A stretch of DNA of 49,182 nt. Origin: an uncultured Acetatifactor sp. (lineage in GTDB: Bacteria > Bacillota > Clostridia > Lachnospirales > Lachnospiraceae). Positions 30,938 through 38,664 of the stretch are shown here, piece by piece. The notes beneath the pieces were generated by a model, which saw nothing but the letters and a program-made list of their open reading frames with translations, had not been told where the DNA came from and ran no database searches. The translations under genes were made by a program, and so were the position numbers. The stretch covers positions 1-49,182 of the forward strand of contig CAKSAM010000018.1 in NCBI GenBank assembly GCA_934436245.1, given 5' to 3'. Each line of letters starts with the position of its first letter. Position 1 is the stretch's first letter.

Positions 30938-32206
30938 CTATTCACCTGCCTTAATTAATGTTTTGCCGCTTGCGAGCTGGGAATCCGCATAATCTGCAGC
31001 AGCTGTCACTCCGGATATTACTGAGTTCTTTCCAACGCTGATGCCGTCGGGAATCACACTCTTCTCTCCGATGGTTACAAGTCCATGGTTGTAAATATGA
31101 GGTGCTGTATCATTCTCTGCTTCTTCGCCGACACCTAATCTTACCTGATTACCCACCACAACATTTTCAGCAACAATCGCCTTGTTGACCTCACAGTTCT
31201 CACCGATCTGCGTCTGATTCATGATAATGGAATCCCGGATCACAGTTCCCTTACCGATCGTTACACCACAGCCGATAACAGAATTATATACCTCACCATA
31301 GATATCGGAGCCTTCACCGATGATACTTCTCTCCACCACGCTGTCCGCTGCAATATAATCAGGGGGCTGAATCTCACTCTTGGTATAGATCTTCCAGTAT
31401 TCCTCATACAGGTTGAACTCAGGCACGATATCGATCAGTTCCATGTTGGCTTCCCAATAGGAGCTTAACGTACCTACATCCTTCCAGTAGCCTGTAAACT
31501 CATAAGCATACAGGGGTGCTCCCTTTTCATGGCAATAAGGAATGACATGCTTACCAAAATCCAAAGCCGGCTGATCTGCCATAGCGATCAGTGCTTCCTT
31601 CAATGTCTTCCAATTAAATATGTAAATACCCATACTTGCAAGATTGCTTCTGGGATGTTCCGGTTTTTCTTCAAACTCGGTGATTCTATGATTTTCATCT
31701 GCGATCATGATACCGAAACGGCTTGCCTCCTCAATGGGAACCGGCATTACCGCAATGGTAACTTCCGCATTATTGGCTTTGTGGAAGTCCAGCATCACCT
31801 CGTAATCCATCTTATAAATATGGTCTCCGGAAAGAATCAGAACATATTCCGGATTGTAGCTCTCCATATATTCCAGATTCTGATAGATCGCATTCGCTGT
31901 ACCGGTATACCATTCACTGTTGGTGCTCTTTTCATAGGGCGGCAGTACGGTTACTCCTCCGATATTGCGATCCAGATCCCAGGGAATACCGATTCCGATA
32001 TGGGTATTCAGTCTGAGCGGCTGATACTGTGTCAGTACGCCTACCGTATCTACTCCCGAATTAATACAATTAGAAAGGGGAAAATCAATAATACGGTACT
32101 TGCCTCCAAATGCAACGGCAGGCTTGGCAACCTTGGATGTCAGCACACCAAGACGGCTTCCCTGTCCTCCAGCCAATAGCATGGCTATCATTTCTTTCTT
32201 AATCAT
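30938..32206 (-). CDS. glgC: Glucose-1-phosphate adenylyltransferase, catalytic subunit
   Basis: 422 residues. It makes ADP-glucose from glucose 1-phosphate and ATP, the first step of glycogen synthesis. Seen: '[23 protein letters not shown]' region with the nucleotide loop GGQGSRL, '[10 protein letters not shown]' metal-binding segment, '[20 protein letters not shown]' and a C-terminal hexapeptide beta-helix. The ATG at 32206 has GAGGTGAGGAT before it; the frame is open 24 codons further but that part is not conserved. First gene of the glgC-glgD pair. Confidence 0.95.
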   Translation of the reverse strand: MIKKEMIAMLLAGGQGSRLGVLTSKVAKPAVAFGGKYRIIDFPLSNCINSGVDTVGVLTQYQPLRLNTHIGIGIPWDLDRNIGGVTVLPPYEKSTNSEWYTGTANAIYQNLEYMESYNPEYVLILSGDHIYKMDYEVMLDFHKANNAEVTIAVMPVPIEEASRFGIMIADENHRITEFEEKPEHPRSNLASMGIYIFNWKTLKEALIAMADQPALDFGKHVIPYCHEKGAPLYAYEFTGYWKDVGTLSSYWEANMELIDIVPEFNLYEEYWKIYTKSEIQPPDYIAADSVVERSIIGEGSDIYGEVYNSVIGCGVTIGKGTVIRDSIIMNQTQIGENCEVNKAIVAENVVVGNQVRLGVGEEAENDTAPHIYNHGLVTIGEKSVIPDGISVGKNSVISGVTAAADYADSQLASGKTLIKAGE

Positions 32207-32310
32207 ATCCTCACCTCTATCTAGCCTTCCACCTGTTGTAATAAATAGTCGCTTGCGGCTATTATCCGATGTATCCATCTGTCTCGAAAAAGCGAATGCT
32301 CTTTCCTTCG

Positions 32311-32353
32311 GATGTGATAATCTGATTATATCACATCAACGACTGAAAGTGAA
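32311..32353 (-). promoter_or_regulatory. glgC promoter with overlapping inverted repeat
   Basis: Minus-strand -35 TTCACT (32348-32353), 17-bp spacer, -10 TATAAT (32325-32330). GATGTGAT (32311-32318) and ATCACATC (32330-32337) form a perfect inverted repeat with an 11-base spacer across the -10 box, an ideal site for a repressor dimer. Confidence 0.75.
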
Positions 32354-32459
32354 TATTTATTACTATGATTTTTTGCCTTTTTACTATTTTTATATCCATT
32401 TTTTACATAATTGTCGCTTCATTTCTATTCTTTTTGTAAATTTCTACTAGTTTTGTTTT

Positions 32460-32545
32460 GTGCAACTTTGCGCAAACTTGTAAAGTTACACATTTTTTCA
32501 AAATGACACCTACGGATTGTTTTTTTTCGTTCATATGTATATAAT
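32460..32545 (+). promoter_or_regulatory. murC promoter and upstream inverted repeat
   Basis: -35 TTGTTT (32517-32522), 17-bp spacer and perfect -10 TATAAT (32540-32545), about 43 bases before the murC start. Upstream, GTGCAACTTT (32460-32469) and AAAGTTACAC (32482-32491) form a nine-of-ten inverted repeat followed by ATTTTTTC, like a terminator, although no plus-strand gene precedes it. The rest of the 380-bp divergent gap is AT-rich with nothing else seen. Confidence 0.7.
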
Positions 32546-32588
32546 GTTAATGAGTAATGCAACTACACTATATTAAGGAAGTGCAAAC

Positions 32589-33986
32589 ATGTATCAGATA
32601 GACTTTAATCACCCCTCATCCATTTATTTTGTAGGTATCGGTGGTATCAGTATGAGCGGTCTTGCAGAGATTCTTGCGGATGCCGGTTTCCGTGTGTCCG
32701 GTTCCGATCGTTCCAAAAGCCCCCTTACCGAAGCTCTGGAGCGAAAGGGGATCAATGTATTTTATGGACAACGTGCCGGGAATATTACCGATGACATTGA
32801 TTGCGTTGTATTTACCAGTGCGATCCATAAGGACAATCCCGAATATACCGCGACGATGGAAAAGGGGATTCCTCACCTCACCAGAGCGCAGCTCTTAGGC
32901 GAAATCATGCAGAATTACAAGACTCCCATCGCCATCAGCGGTACCCATGGCAAGACAACCACGACCTCCATGGTCAGTGAGATCCTGCTGCACGCCGGCA
33001 CTGATCCCACACTTTCCATCGGTGGAATGTTGAAGAGCATCGGCGGCAATATCCGCGTTGGCAGCACCGATCTGTTTGTCACAGAAGCCTGCGAGTATAC
33101 CAACAGTTTCTTGAGCTTTTACCCAAGGATCGGTATGATTCTGAATATCGAAGAGGATCACCTGGACTTTTTCAAGGATATTAACGATATCAGAAATTCT
33201 TTCCATAAATTTGCAAAGCTCCTGCCAGCAGACGGCTGTCTGATCATCAACGGTGCCATTGACAGGCTGCAGGAGATCACAGGAGATCTTGATTGCCGCG
33301 TGATCACTTTTAATAAGGAAGCAGTCAACAGTGACGGTTCTGCTGCAGACTATTATCCTTCGGATATTACTTATGATGAGTTGGGGCATCCTTCCTTTAC
33401 ACTTCATTGTCATGGGGAGAAATCCGGCAGTTTTTTTCTGCAGGTTCCCGGAGAACACAATGTCTGCAATGCGGTAGCTTCCATTGCGTTAGCCGATCTG
33501 TTGTCGATCGACCGTGGAATTACCGTTTCTGCTCTGCACGGCTTCACCGGCACGGACCGCAGATTCGAATACAAAGGAACCATCGGTGGCATCACCATTA
33601 TTGATGACTACGCACATCACCCTACGGAGATTGCAGCCACTCTGCATGCAGCAGCCAATTACCCTCATAAGACTCTCTGGTGTGTCTTCCAGCCTCACAC
33701 TTACACCAGAACCAAGGCCTTTATGAAAGATTTTGCAAAAGCCCTGAGTCTTGCAGACAAAATCGTTCTGGCAGATATCTATGCCGCCCGTGAGACCGAC
33801 ACACTGGGAATCAGTTCTGAAACCCTGCAGGCAGAGATTCAGGCGTTGGGGCATGAATGCTATTATTTTCCTTCTTTTGATGAGATCGAAAACTTTTTAT
33901 TAGAAAATTGCATAAACGGTGACCTGTTGATAACTATGGGTGCCGGAGATGTCGTAAAAATCGGTGAAAACCTGCTTGGCAAATAG
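32589..33986 (+). CDS. murC: UDP-N-acetylmuramate--L-alanine ligase
   Basis: 465 residues, full length. MurC adds L-alanine to UDP-MurNAc in the cytosol, an ATP-driven step of peptidoglycan synthesis. It has the N-terminal 'FVGIGGISMSGLAEIL' UDP-binding loop, P-loop 'ISGTHGKTTTTSM', 'TEACEYTNSFL' metal/ATP site, 'NIEEDHLD' and the C-terminal 'IDDYAHHPTEI' segment. AAGGAAG precedes the start. The stop codon abuts the first DnaA box of the following cluster, and the next three plus-strand genes serve replication and nucleotide supply. Confidence 0.96.
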   Translation: MYQIDFNHPSSIYFVGIGGISMSGLAEILADAGFRVSGSDRSKSPLTEALERKGINVFYGQRAGNITDDIDCVVFTSAIHKDNPEYTATMEKGIPHLTRAQLLGEIMQNYKTPIAISGTHGKTTTTSMVSEILLHAGTDPTLSIGGMLKSIGGNIRVGSTDLFVTEACEYTNSFLSFYPRIGMILNIEEDHLDFFKDINDIRNSFHKFAKLLPADGCLIINGAIDRLQEITGDLDCRVITFNKEAVNSDGSAADYYPSDITYDELGHPSFTLHCHGEKSGSFFLQVPGEHNVCNAVASIALADLLSIDRGITVSALHGFTGTDRRFEYKGTIGGITIIDDYAHHPTEIAATLHAAANYPHKTLWCVFQPHTYTRTKAFMKDFAKALSLADKIVLADIYAARETDTLGISSETLQAEIQALGHECYYFPSFDEIENFLLENCINGDLLITMGAGDVVKIGENLLGK

Positions 33987-34155
33987 TTGTCCACATTATC
34001 CACAAGGTGAGTGGGGATTATCCCACTCAACCCTGTGGATATTTTGTTGTTTCCCTGTGGATAATTTTGTGTCATATTTTGACGATAATCTGCCGATATA
34101 TAAGCTTTTTCCGATACATCGTCTGTCGATATCCACAATATCCACCGTTTCCACA
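33987..34155 (+). promoter_or_regulatory. DnaA-box cluster upstream of the dnaD-like gene
   Basis: Seven sites resembling the DnaA consensus TTATNCACA. Forward: TTGTCCACA (33987-33995) directly abutting perfect TTATCCACA (33996-34004). Reverse: TGTGGATAT (34034-34042) and perfect TGTGGATAA (34056-34064). Forward, three in head-to-tail contact: ATATCCACA (34129-34137), ATATCCACC (34138-34146), GTTTCCACA (34147-34155). An inverted repeat TGAGTGGG / CCCACTCA (34008-34029) lies inside. It may be a DnaA-controlled regulatory region, a DnaA-titration site or, less likely, an origin. Confidence 0.85.
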
Positions 34156-34205
34156 TTTTTGTTTGAGAGTCCGGGAACCCAGTGTTTACAAGGTTTTCCA
34201 GCAAA

Positions 34206-34241
34206 TTGACTATTTCTTTTTCACAGGTCTTATGCTATACT
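34206..34241 (+). promoter_or_regulatory. Candidate promoter of the dnaD-like operon
   Basis: Extended -10, TG one base before TATACT (34233-34241), with TTGACT at 34206-34211 spaced too far for a normal -35. It is about 50 bases downstream of the last DnaA box and 50 before the start codon. Confidence 0.55.
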
Positions 34242-34291
34242 TGGTCTTACTTTGAAAAAGGAACGATTTGTGAAAGAAGGTATTGTGTGTT

Positions 34292-35392
34292 ATGGCACAG
34301 ATAGCGCTCTATAAAGATAATTATGCAGATTCTACGGTAGTATCTAATCTGTTTATTGATGAATATATGAAGGATGCCAATGACGCACAGCTGAAGGTCT
34401 ATTTCTATCTGCTGCGCATGCTGAATGCGGACCAGGCTATCAGTGTGTCCGGAATTGCAGACAAGTTCAACCACACAGAGAAGGATGTGATCCGTGCGCT
34501 GAAATATTGGGAAAAGCAGCAGATCCTGGATCTGGACTTCGATGAAAATAAGACCCTGGTGGGAATCCACTTGCGTGATCTGAGTGCGCAGACTGCACCG
34601 GTTCCCCAACACAATGTACTGTTGACCGCCGGTTCTGCCCAGAATACACCTTCAGGTGTTAAGTTTCTTCCTACCGCATGTGCAGCTGCTCCTTCCGCCG
34701 CAGCCGCAATCCCTCAGGAGCCGCACACCTATACTAAACCTGCATATTCTCTGGATCAGCTGCGTGAATTCAGGGAGTGCGAGGAAACTTCCCAGCTTCT
34801 CTTTATTGCAGAAGCTTATATCGGAAAACCTCTGACCCCCTCCGAGATCAAAACAATCCTGTTCTTCACCGATGTATTGCATTTTTCGGAAGATCTTATT
34901 GATTATCTTCTGCAATACTGTGTGGAGCGTGGCAAGAAGGATTTCAAATACATAGAAAAGGTTGCTGTCAACTGGGCAGAAGAAGGTATCACCACCCCAA
35001 AACAGGCACAGAAATTCTCCACGAAATATGATAAAAGCGTTTATGCTATCATGAACAGCCTCGGACGTTCCACCGCTCCCACCGTTAAAGAACTGGAATT
35101 TATCAACCGTTGGATCAGGGATTACGGCTTTAGTGCTGATATTATCCTCGAAGCCTGTGAACGCAGTTCTCTTGCCACGGACAAGCATCGTTTTGAATAT
35201 GCAGAAGGCATTTTAAACAGTTGGCGTGAGGCAGGCGTACATCACAAAGCTGATATTCAGCAGCTGGATGCGTCTTTCCAGAAGAAAAAGACTGCAAAGC
35301 CCGTTTCTTCCGGATCCTCCAATCGCTTTACGCAATTTACACAGAACAGCTATGATTTTGCCGCTCTGGAAAAAGAAATTTTAAGCAATTAA
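34292..35392 (+). CDS. DnaD domain protein, replication initiation
   Basis: 366 residues. N-terminal winged-helix part ('FIDEYMKDANDAQLKVYFYL', 'GIADKFNHTEKDVIRAL'), an Ala/Pro-rich linker around 120-150, and two DnaD/DnaB-II domains with 'YIEKVAVNWAEEGITT' and 'FEYAEGILNSW' marking their ends (the YxxxIxxxW pattern of the family). DnaD/DnaB proteins load the replicative helicase at origins in Firmicutes. ATG at 34292 is preferred over TTG three codons upstream. The next gene is the DnaI/DnaC-like loader, which strengthens the call. Confidence 0.9.
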   Translation: MAQIALYKDNYADSTVVSNLFIDEYMKDANDAQLKVYFYLLRMLNADQAISVSGIADKFNHTEKDVIRALKYWEKQQILDLDFDENKTLVGIHLRDLSAQTAPVPQHNVLLTAGSAQNTPSGVKFLPTACAAAPSAAAAIPQEPHTYTKPAYSLDQLREFRECEETSQLLFIAEAYIGKPLTPSEIKTILFFTDVLHFSEDLIDYLLQYCVERGKKDFKYIEKVAVNWAEEGITTPKQAQKFSTKYDKSVYAIMNSLGRSTAPTVKELEFINRWIRDYGFSADIILEACERSSLATDKHRFEYAEGILNSWREAGVHHKADIQQLDASFQKKKTAKPVSSGSSNRFTQFTQNSYDFAALEKEILSN

Positions 35393-35412
35393 CAGGCAAA
35401 GGGGAGTAAATC

Positions 35413-36405
35413 GTGTCACTGACAAATGCACAATATAACTTTATTATGAAGGGCTATGAACAGGCAAGAGACCGTAATCGTCATCTCTCTGAGCAGCGTC
35501 GTCTGGAAGTCTATGCAAAGCTTCCGGAATACCAGAAGCTGGACGAATCCATCGGAGAACTTTCTGTCGCTCAGGCGAGACTTTTATTAGATGGTGACGA
35601 CGAAGCACTGACCCGGCTGCGCTCCTCCTTAAAAGAGATCTCACTTCAGAAAAAGGAACTCCTCCGCTCTGCAGGATATCCTTTAAATTATCTGGAGCCG
35701 ATCTATGACTGTCCCGATTGCAGGGACACCGGTTATATAGAAACAGAAGACCATTTACGCAAAAAATGTCATTGTTTCCATCAGCAGGAATTAAATATTC
35801 TCTATGAGCAGTCTCATATTCGTGAAATGATCGCTTCTGAGAATTTTTCCAATCTTTCTTACGAATACTATCAGGGGGAAGATTTACTTCGTTTTGAAAA
35901 ATGCGTAACTCTTTGCCACGATTTTGTACAAAACTTCAAACAACACTACCACAATCTTTTCTTTTATGGTACAGTAGGTACTGGCAAGAGCTTCTTATCG
36001 GGATGTATCGCCAAAGAATTACTGGAAAGCGGTCATTCCGTGATCTATTTCAGTTCTTCCGGGTTATTTGATACCCTTGCACGCTATTCTTTTGATGCAA
36101 AGTCAAAGGAAGCTTTATCCGGATTTTATGAGGATTTATACAATTGCGATCTTTTGATCATCGATGATCTTGGCACAGAGTTAACGAATACCTTTGTTGC
36201 TTCACAGCTTTTCTCTTGTCTCAATGAACGGGACCTGCGAAAAAAAGCCACGATCATCTCCACAAACTTGAGTCTGGAAGAGCTGCGTGACCGATATTCC
36301 GACCGGGTATTTTCCCGCATCACAAGTCATTATGACCTGTGTAAGCTGACCGGCCCCGATATCCGCATGTGTAAAAAACGTATGCAAAATGCATCTGACA
36401 ATTAA
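35413..36405 (+). CDS. Helicase loader ATPase (DnaC/DnaI-like)
   Basis: 330 residues, GTG start with GGGGAG upstream. N-terminal helices (about 1-90) would contact the helicase; a zinc-ribbon-like 'CPDCRDTGYIE' with 'KCHC' follows, as in DnaI. The AAA+ part has Walker A 'GTVGTGKSFL', Walker B 'LLIIDDLG', sensor 1 'IISTNLS' and the arginine-finger region 'DRVFSRI'. It loads DnaB-type helicase at initiation or restart. It is 20 bp after the DnaD-like gene in the same operon. Confidence 0.92.
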   Translation: MSLTNAQYNFIMKGYEQARDRNRHLSEQRRLEVYAKLPEYQKLDESIGELSVAQARLLLDGDDEALTRLRSSLKEISLQKKELLRSAGYPLNYLEPIYDCPDCRDTGYIETEDHLRKKCHCFHQQELNILYEQSHIREMIASENFSNLSYEYYQGEDLLRFEKCVTLCHDFVQNFKQHYHNLFFYGTVGTGKSFLSGCIAKELLESGHSVIYFSSSGLFDTLARYSFDAKSKEALSGFYEDLYNCDLLIIDDLGTELTNTFVASQLFSCLNERDLRKKATIISTNLSLEELRDRYSDRVFSRITSHYDLCKLTGPDIRMCKKRMQNASDN

Positions 36406-36459
36406 TCACAAGTTTCGTAACAGAACAGTATACAGAATCAGAAAGTGAGGATCACCCCA

Positions 36460-37644
36460 ATGGCGAATCGTGAAGAAAAAAGAAATCTGGAGACTATCCC
36501 TGTCGGCTCTCTGGGCATTATTTCCCTGCCCGGCTGCAAGCCCTTAGGTGAGAAGGTAGACCAGTATCTTGTAAAATGGAGAGCAGAGAGAGAAAGTGAA
36601 CACAAAGAGTCTCTTGCATTTGCAGGCTATCAGAGAGAATCCTATCTTCTGGATGCCAAAGTACCCCGTTTCGGTTCCGGTGAAGCAAAAGGGCAGATTC
36701 TGGAATCCGTCCGTGGTACTGATCTCTATCTGCTGGTAGATGTCCTGAACTACTCCATGACCTATTCCTTGTGTGGCAGCGAGAACCATATGTCTCCCGA
36801 TGATCACTATCAGGATCTGAAGCGTATCATCGCAGCTGTCGGCGGTAAAGCCCGTCGTATCACTGTGATCATGCCTTTCCTGTATGAGAGCCGTCAGCAC
36901 AAGAGAACTTCCCGTGAGTCTCTGGACTGTGCGCTGGCACTGCAGGAGCTGGTAAGCATGGGGGTAGACAACATTATCACTTTTGATGCTCATGATCCCC
37001 GTGTGCAGAATGCCATTCCTCTGCACGGCTTTGAGACCGTACAGCCTGCATACCAGTTCATCAAAGGACTGCTTCGCAATGTGAAGGATCTGCAGTTAGA
37101 CTCCAGCCACATGATGGTCATCAGCCCGGATGAAGGCGGCATGGGACGTGCCATCTACATCGCCAACGTTCTCGGTCTGGATATGGGTATGTTCTATAAA
37201 AGAAGAGATTACACCAAGATTGTCAACGGCCGTAACCCTATCGTAGCGCATGAATTCCTGGGTACCAGCGTAGAGGGCAAGGATATGATCATTATCGATG
37301 ACATGATCTCCTCCGGTGAAAGCATGCTGGAAGTCGCTGCTGCCCTGAAGGAACGCAAAGCCAATAAGATCTTCGTCTTCTCCACCTTCGGCCTCTTCAC
37401 CAACGGCCTGGACAAGTTCGACAAGGCTTATGAGAACGGCATCATCGATAAGGTGCTGACTACCAACCTGATCTACCAGACTCCGGAACTGCTGAAAAGA
37501 GAATGGTACATCAACTGTGATATGAGTAAATACATCGCTTACATCATTGATACTTTGAACCACGATTCTTCCATCAGCGATCTGCTGAATCCGAATGAGC
37601 GAATTCAGAACATCGTTGCAAAATATAAGAAGGGTGAGCTGTAA
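36460..37644 (+). CDS. prs: Ribose-phosphate pyrophosphokinase
   Basis: 394 residues, longer than the usual ~315 of bacterial Prs, as seen in a Clostridia-type subgroup. It makes PRPP from ribose 5-phosphate and ATP for nucleotide, histidine and tryptophan synthesis. Seen: 'MPFLYESRQHKRTSRES' (ATP/flexible loop), 'ITFDAHDPRVQNAIP' and the PRPP loop 'MIIIDDMISSGESM'. ATG at 36460 is chosen after GTGAGGAT; a GTG at 36445 is in frame. Its final codons and stop are built into its own terminator hairpin. Third gene of the dnaD-like operon. Confidence 0.94.
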   Translation: MANREEKRNLETIPVGSLGIISLPGCKPLGEKVDQYLVKWRAERESEHKESLAFAGYQRESYLLDAKVPRFGSGEAKGQILESVRGTDLYLLVDVLNYSMTYSLCGSENHMSPDDHYQDLKRIIAAVGGKARRITVIMPFLYESRQHKRTSRESLDCALALQELVSMGVDNIITFDAHDPRVQNAIPLHGFETVQPAYQFIKGLLRNVKDLQLDSSHMMVISPDEGGMGRAIYIANVLGLDMGMFYKRRDYTKIVNGRNPIVAHEFLGTSVEGKDMIIIDDMISSGESMLEVAAALKERKANKIFVFSTFGLFTNGLDKFDKAYENGIIDKVLTTNLIYQTPELLKREWYINCDMSKYIAYIIDTLNHDSSISDLLNPNERIQNIVAKYKKGEL

Positions 37645-37663
37645 AGCTCACCCTTCTTATATT
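37622..37663. terminator. prs terminator with the stop codon in its loop
   Basis: Perfect 19-bp stem (37622-37640 with 37645-37663) and a GTAA loop that contains the prs stop codon. The left arm encodes the last residues KYKKGEL. A second inverted repeat, TTAACTT / AAGTTAA, follows at 37662-37678. The stem has no long T-run. Confidence 0.85.
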
Positions 37664-37689
37664 AACTTGAAAGTTAATTAAATAGTTGT

Positions 37690-37943
37690 TTTTAAATCCA
37701 CGCAGAAAGGACTGCCCGCCCCGGACTCGGATGCTAGCTACAACTGTGGATTTTCTAAAGGAAAGTGGCGAAGTACTTCTCATCATGACGGGGCCGCCTT
37801 TACGCTGCCATCCATGTCGCTTACCGGCTAACGCGAACATCGTGTTCGCGTTGCCCCTGCGGCTCAACCACTTTCCAAGAAAATCTCACAGTCTCCGCCG
37901 CATCTACGTCCGGGGGAGCAGTCCTTTTCTGCTGGGTTATGAA
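37690..37943 (+). repeat. Extended hairpin element A (structured DNA or ncRNA, family unknown)
   Basis: A ~250-bp imperfect palindrome. Nested arms: AATCCA with TGGGTT (37695-37700, 37933-37938), GCAGAAAGGACTGC with its complement plus one bulge (37702-37715, 37918-37932), CCCCGGAC with GTCCGGGG (37719-37726, 37908-37915), GATGC/GCATC, CTGTG/CACAG, ATTTTCT/AGAAAAT and GGAAAGTGG/CCACTTTCC (37760-37768, 37868-37876). The inner domain holds ACGCGAACA/TGTTCGCGT (37831-37851) and TGCCATCC. Element B shares this plan in the other orientation. Short open frames here lack ribosome sites and cross the stems, so it is non-coding. Confidence 0.75.
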
Positions 37944-38015
37944 AAACATCCCAATTGTTTAGGCAGAGCATTTTATCTTAGAATACATGTGCGGAAGTTA
38001 AAAACAAGTTCTGCA

Positions 38016-38186
38016 TTTTCATAAAAACTGTTATAAATGTTGTTTTTATGAAAAATACCCACATCTTTTATGTTTCAAACTAATAAATTTCATAAAATTC
38101 GAGATATTATAGAATTTATGAAAAAAAGGAATGTATGTTAAGAATTTTTTTCATAAATATAGTAAAATAAGTATCTTTTTATGAAA
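38016..38186. repeat. AT-rich array of three inverted repeats built on TTTCATAAA
   Basis: Three hairpins in a row: 38016-38028 with 38042-38054 (13 bp), 38088-38100 with 38112-38123 (12 bp with one bulge), and 38149-38157 with 38178-38186 (9 bp). Each left arm contains TTTCATAAA and each right arm TTTATGAAA, giving six copies of one 9-bp motif in alternating orientation over 170 bp. It lies between elements A and B. Next to it, TAGCCCT/AGGGCTA (38191-38208) and TTTTGAA/TTCAAAA (38214-38232) form two more small hairpins. Confidence 0.75.
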
Positions 38187-38236
38187 CTAATAGCCCTTGG
38201 CAGGGCTACTGGTTTTTGAAAGCTTTTCAAAACACA

Positions 38237-38477
38237 GAACGCCCACGGTGGACGGAATGTTCTTCCGAAGATGTTTGTCGGGAGGTGGTGATATTTTCTC
38301 GAAAAGTGTTGAAAGACAGGGTGGAGCGAACAGGACGTTCGCGACAGGCGGATGTTGCCACGGATGGCAACTGGAGCCGTGCCCGTGCGGATTAGAACCG
38401 CTACTCACTTTTCGTCAGAAAATTCCCACCGGGAGACCTTACATCGAGGAAGGATGTTCCGTTCGCCGTAGGCGTTC
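38237..38477 (-). repeat. Extended hairpin element B, inverted relative of element A
   Basis: Arms nest as GAACGCC/GGCGTTC (38237-38243, 38471-38477), CGGAA/TTCCG, TTCTTCC with GGAAGGA (one wobble), GATGT/ACATC (38270-38274, 38441-38445), GGTGG/CCACC, ATTTTCT/AGAAAAT (38293-38299, 38417-38423) and CGAAAAGTG/CACTTTTCG (38300-38308, 38406-38414). The inner domain has GCGAAC/GTTCGC and TTGCCA/TGGCAA. Read on the minus strand, its inner domain aligns with element A (TGCCATCC, CGCGAAC..GTTCGC). Stem bases differ from A but stay paired, as in a conserved structure. Confidence 0.72.
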
Positions 38478-38499
38478 GTCCGGTCTACGGCAACCCTAC

Positions 38500-38658
38500 G
38501 TTACGAGCCATGCACTCAATTCATAAATGTGTCGCAAAGGGCGCTCCACATTTATTTCATTGACGGCTGTCGCCTTATAAAGCCAAAAACAAAAACAGCG
38601 ACTTGTGAGCAAGCTCCCAGATCGCTGTTTCTGTTTTGACTTTGCATGGCTCGTAACT
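38500..38658. repeat. 159-bp segment bounded by a perfect 15-bp inverted repeat
   Basis: GTTACGAGCCATGCA (38500-38514) is exactly complementary to TGCATGGCTCGTAAC (38644-38658). Between them are ATAAATGTG/CACATTTAT (38523-38531, 38547-38555) and the lspA terminator. The boundaries look like terminal inverted repeats of a tiny element, but no target duplication was seen. Confidence 0.7.
38593..38630 (-). terminator. Terminator of the XRE-lspA operon
   Basis: AAACAGCGA/TCGCTGTTT stem (38593-38601, 38622-38630) with an inner CTTG/CAAG hairpin; on the minus strand it runs into TTTTTGTTTTT. It is 35 bp past the lspA stop. Confidence 0.9.
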
Positions 38659-38664
38659 TTCAAT

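Noticed and set aside
33987..34291. Chromosomal oriC
   Set aside because: DnaA boxes are clear but dnaA, dnaN and rpmH are absent nearby and no clear unwinding element was seen; a regulatory cluster is the simpler reading, though not fully excluded.
37574..37867. 97-codon minus-strand frame over element A
   Set aside because: It crosses the prs 3' end, the terminator and half of a hairpin, and has no ribosome site, so the DNA structure explains it better than coding.
38016..38186. CRISPR array
   Set aside because: Repeats are only 9 bp, alternate in orientation and have irregular spacing; no cas gene is present.
38197..38526. Overlapping plus and minus frames over element B (also 38187-38408)
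   Set aside because: Both run through nested stems and the sequence shows pairing constraint rather than codon constraint; products have no recognisable domain.
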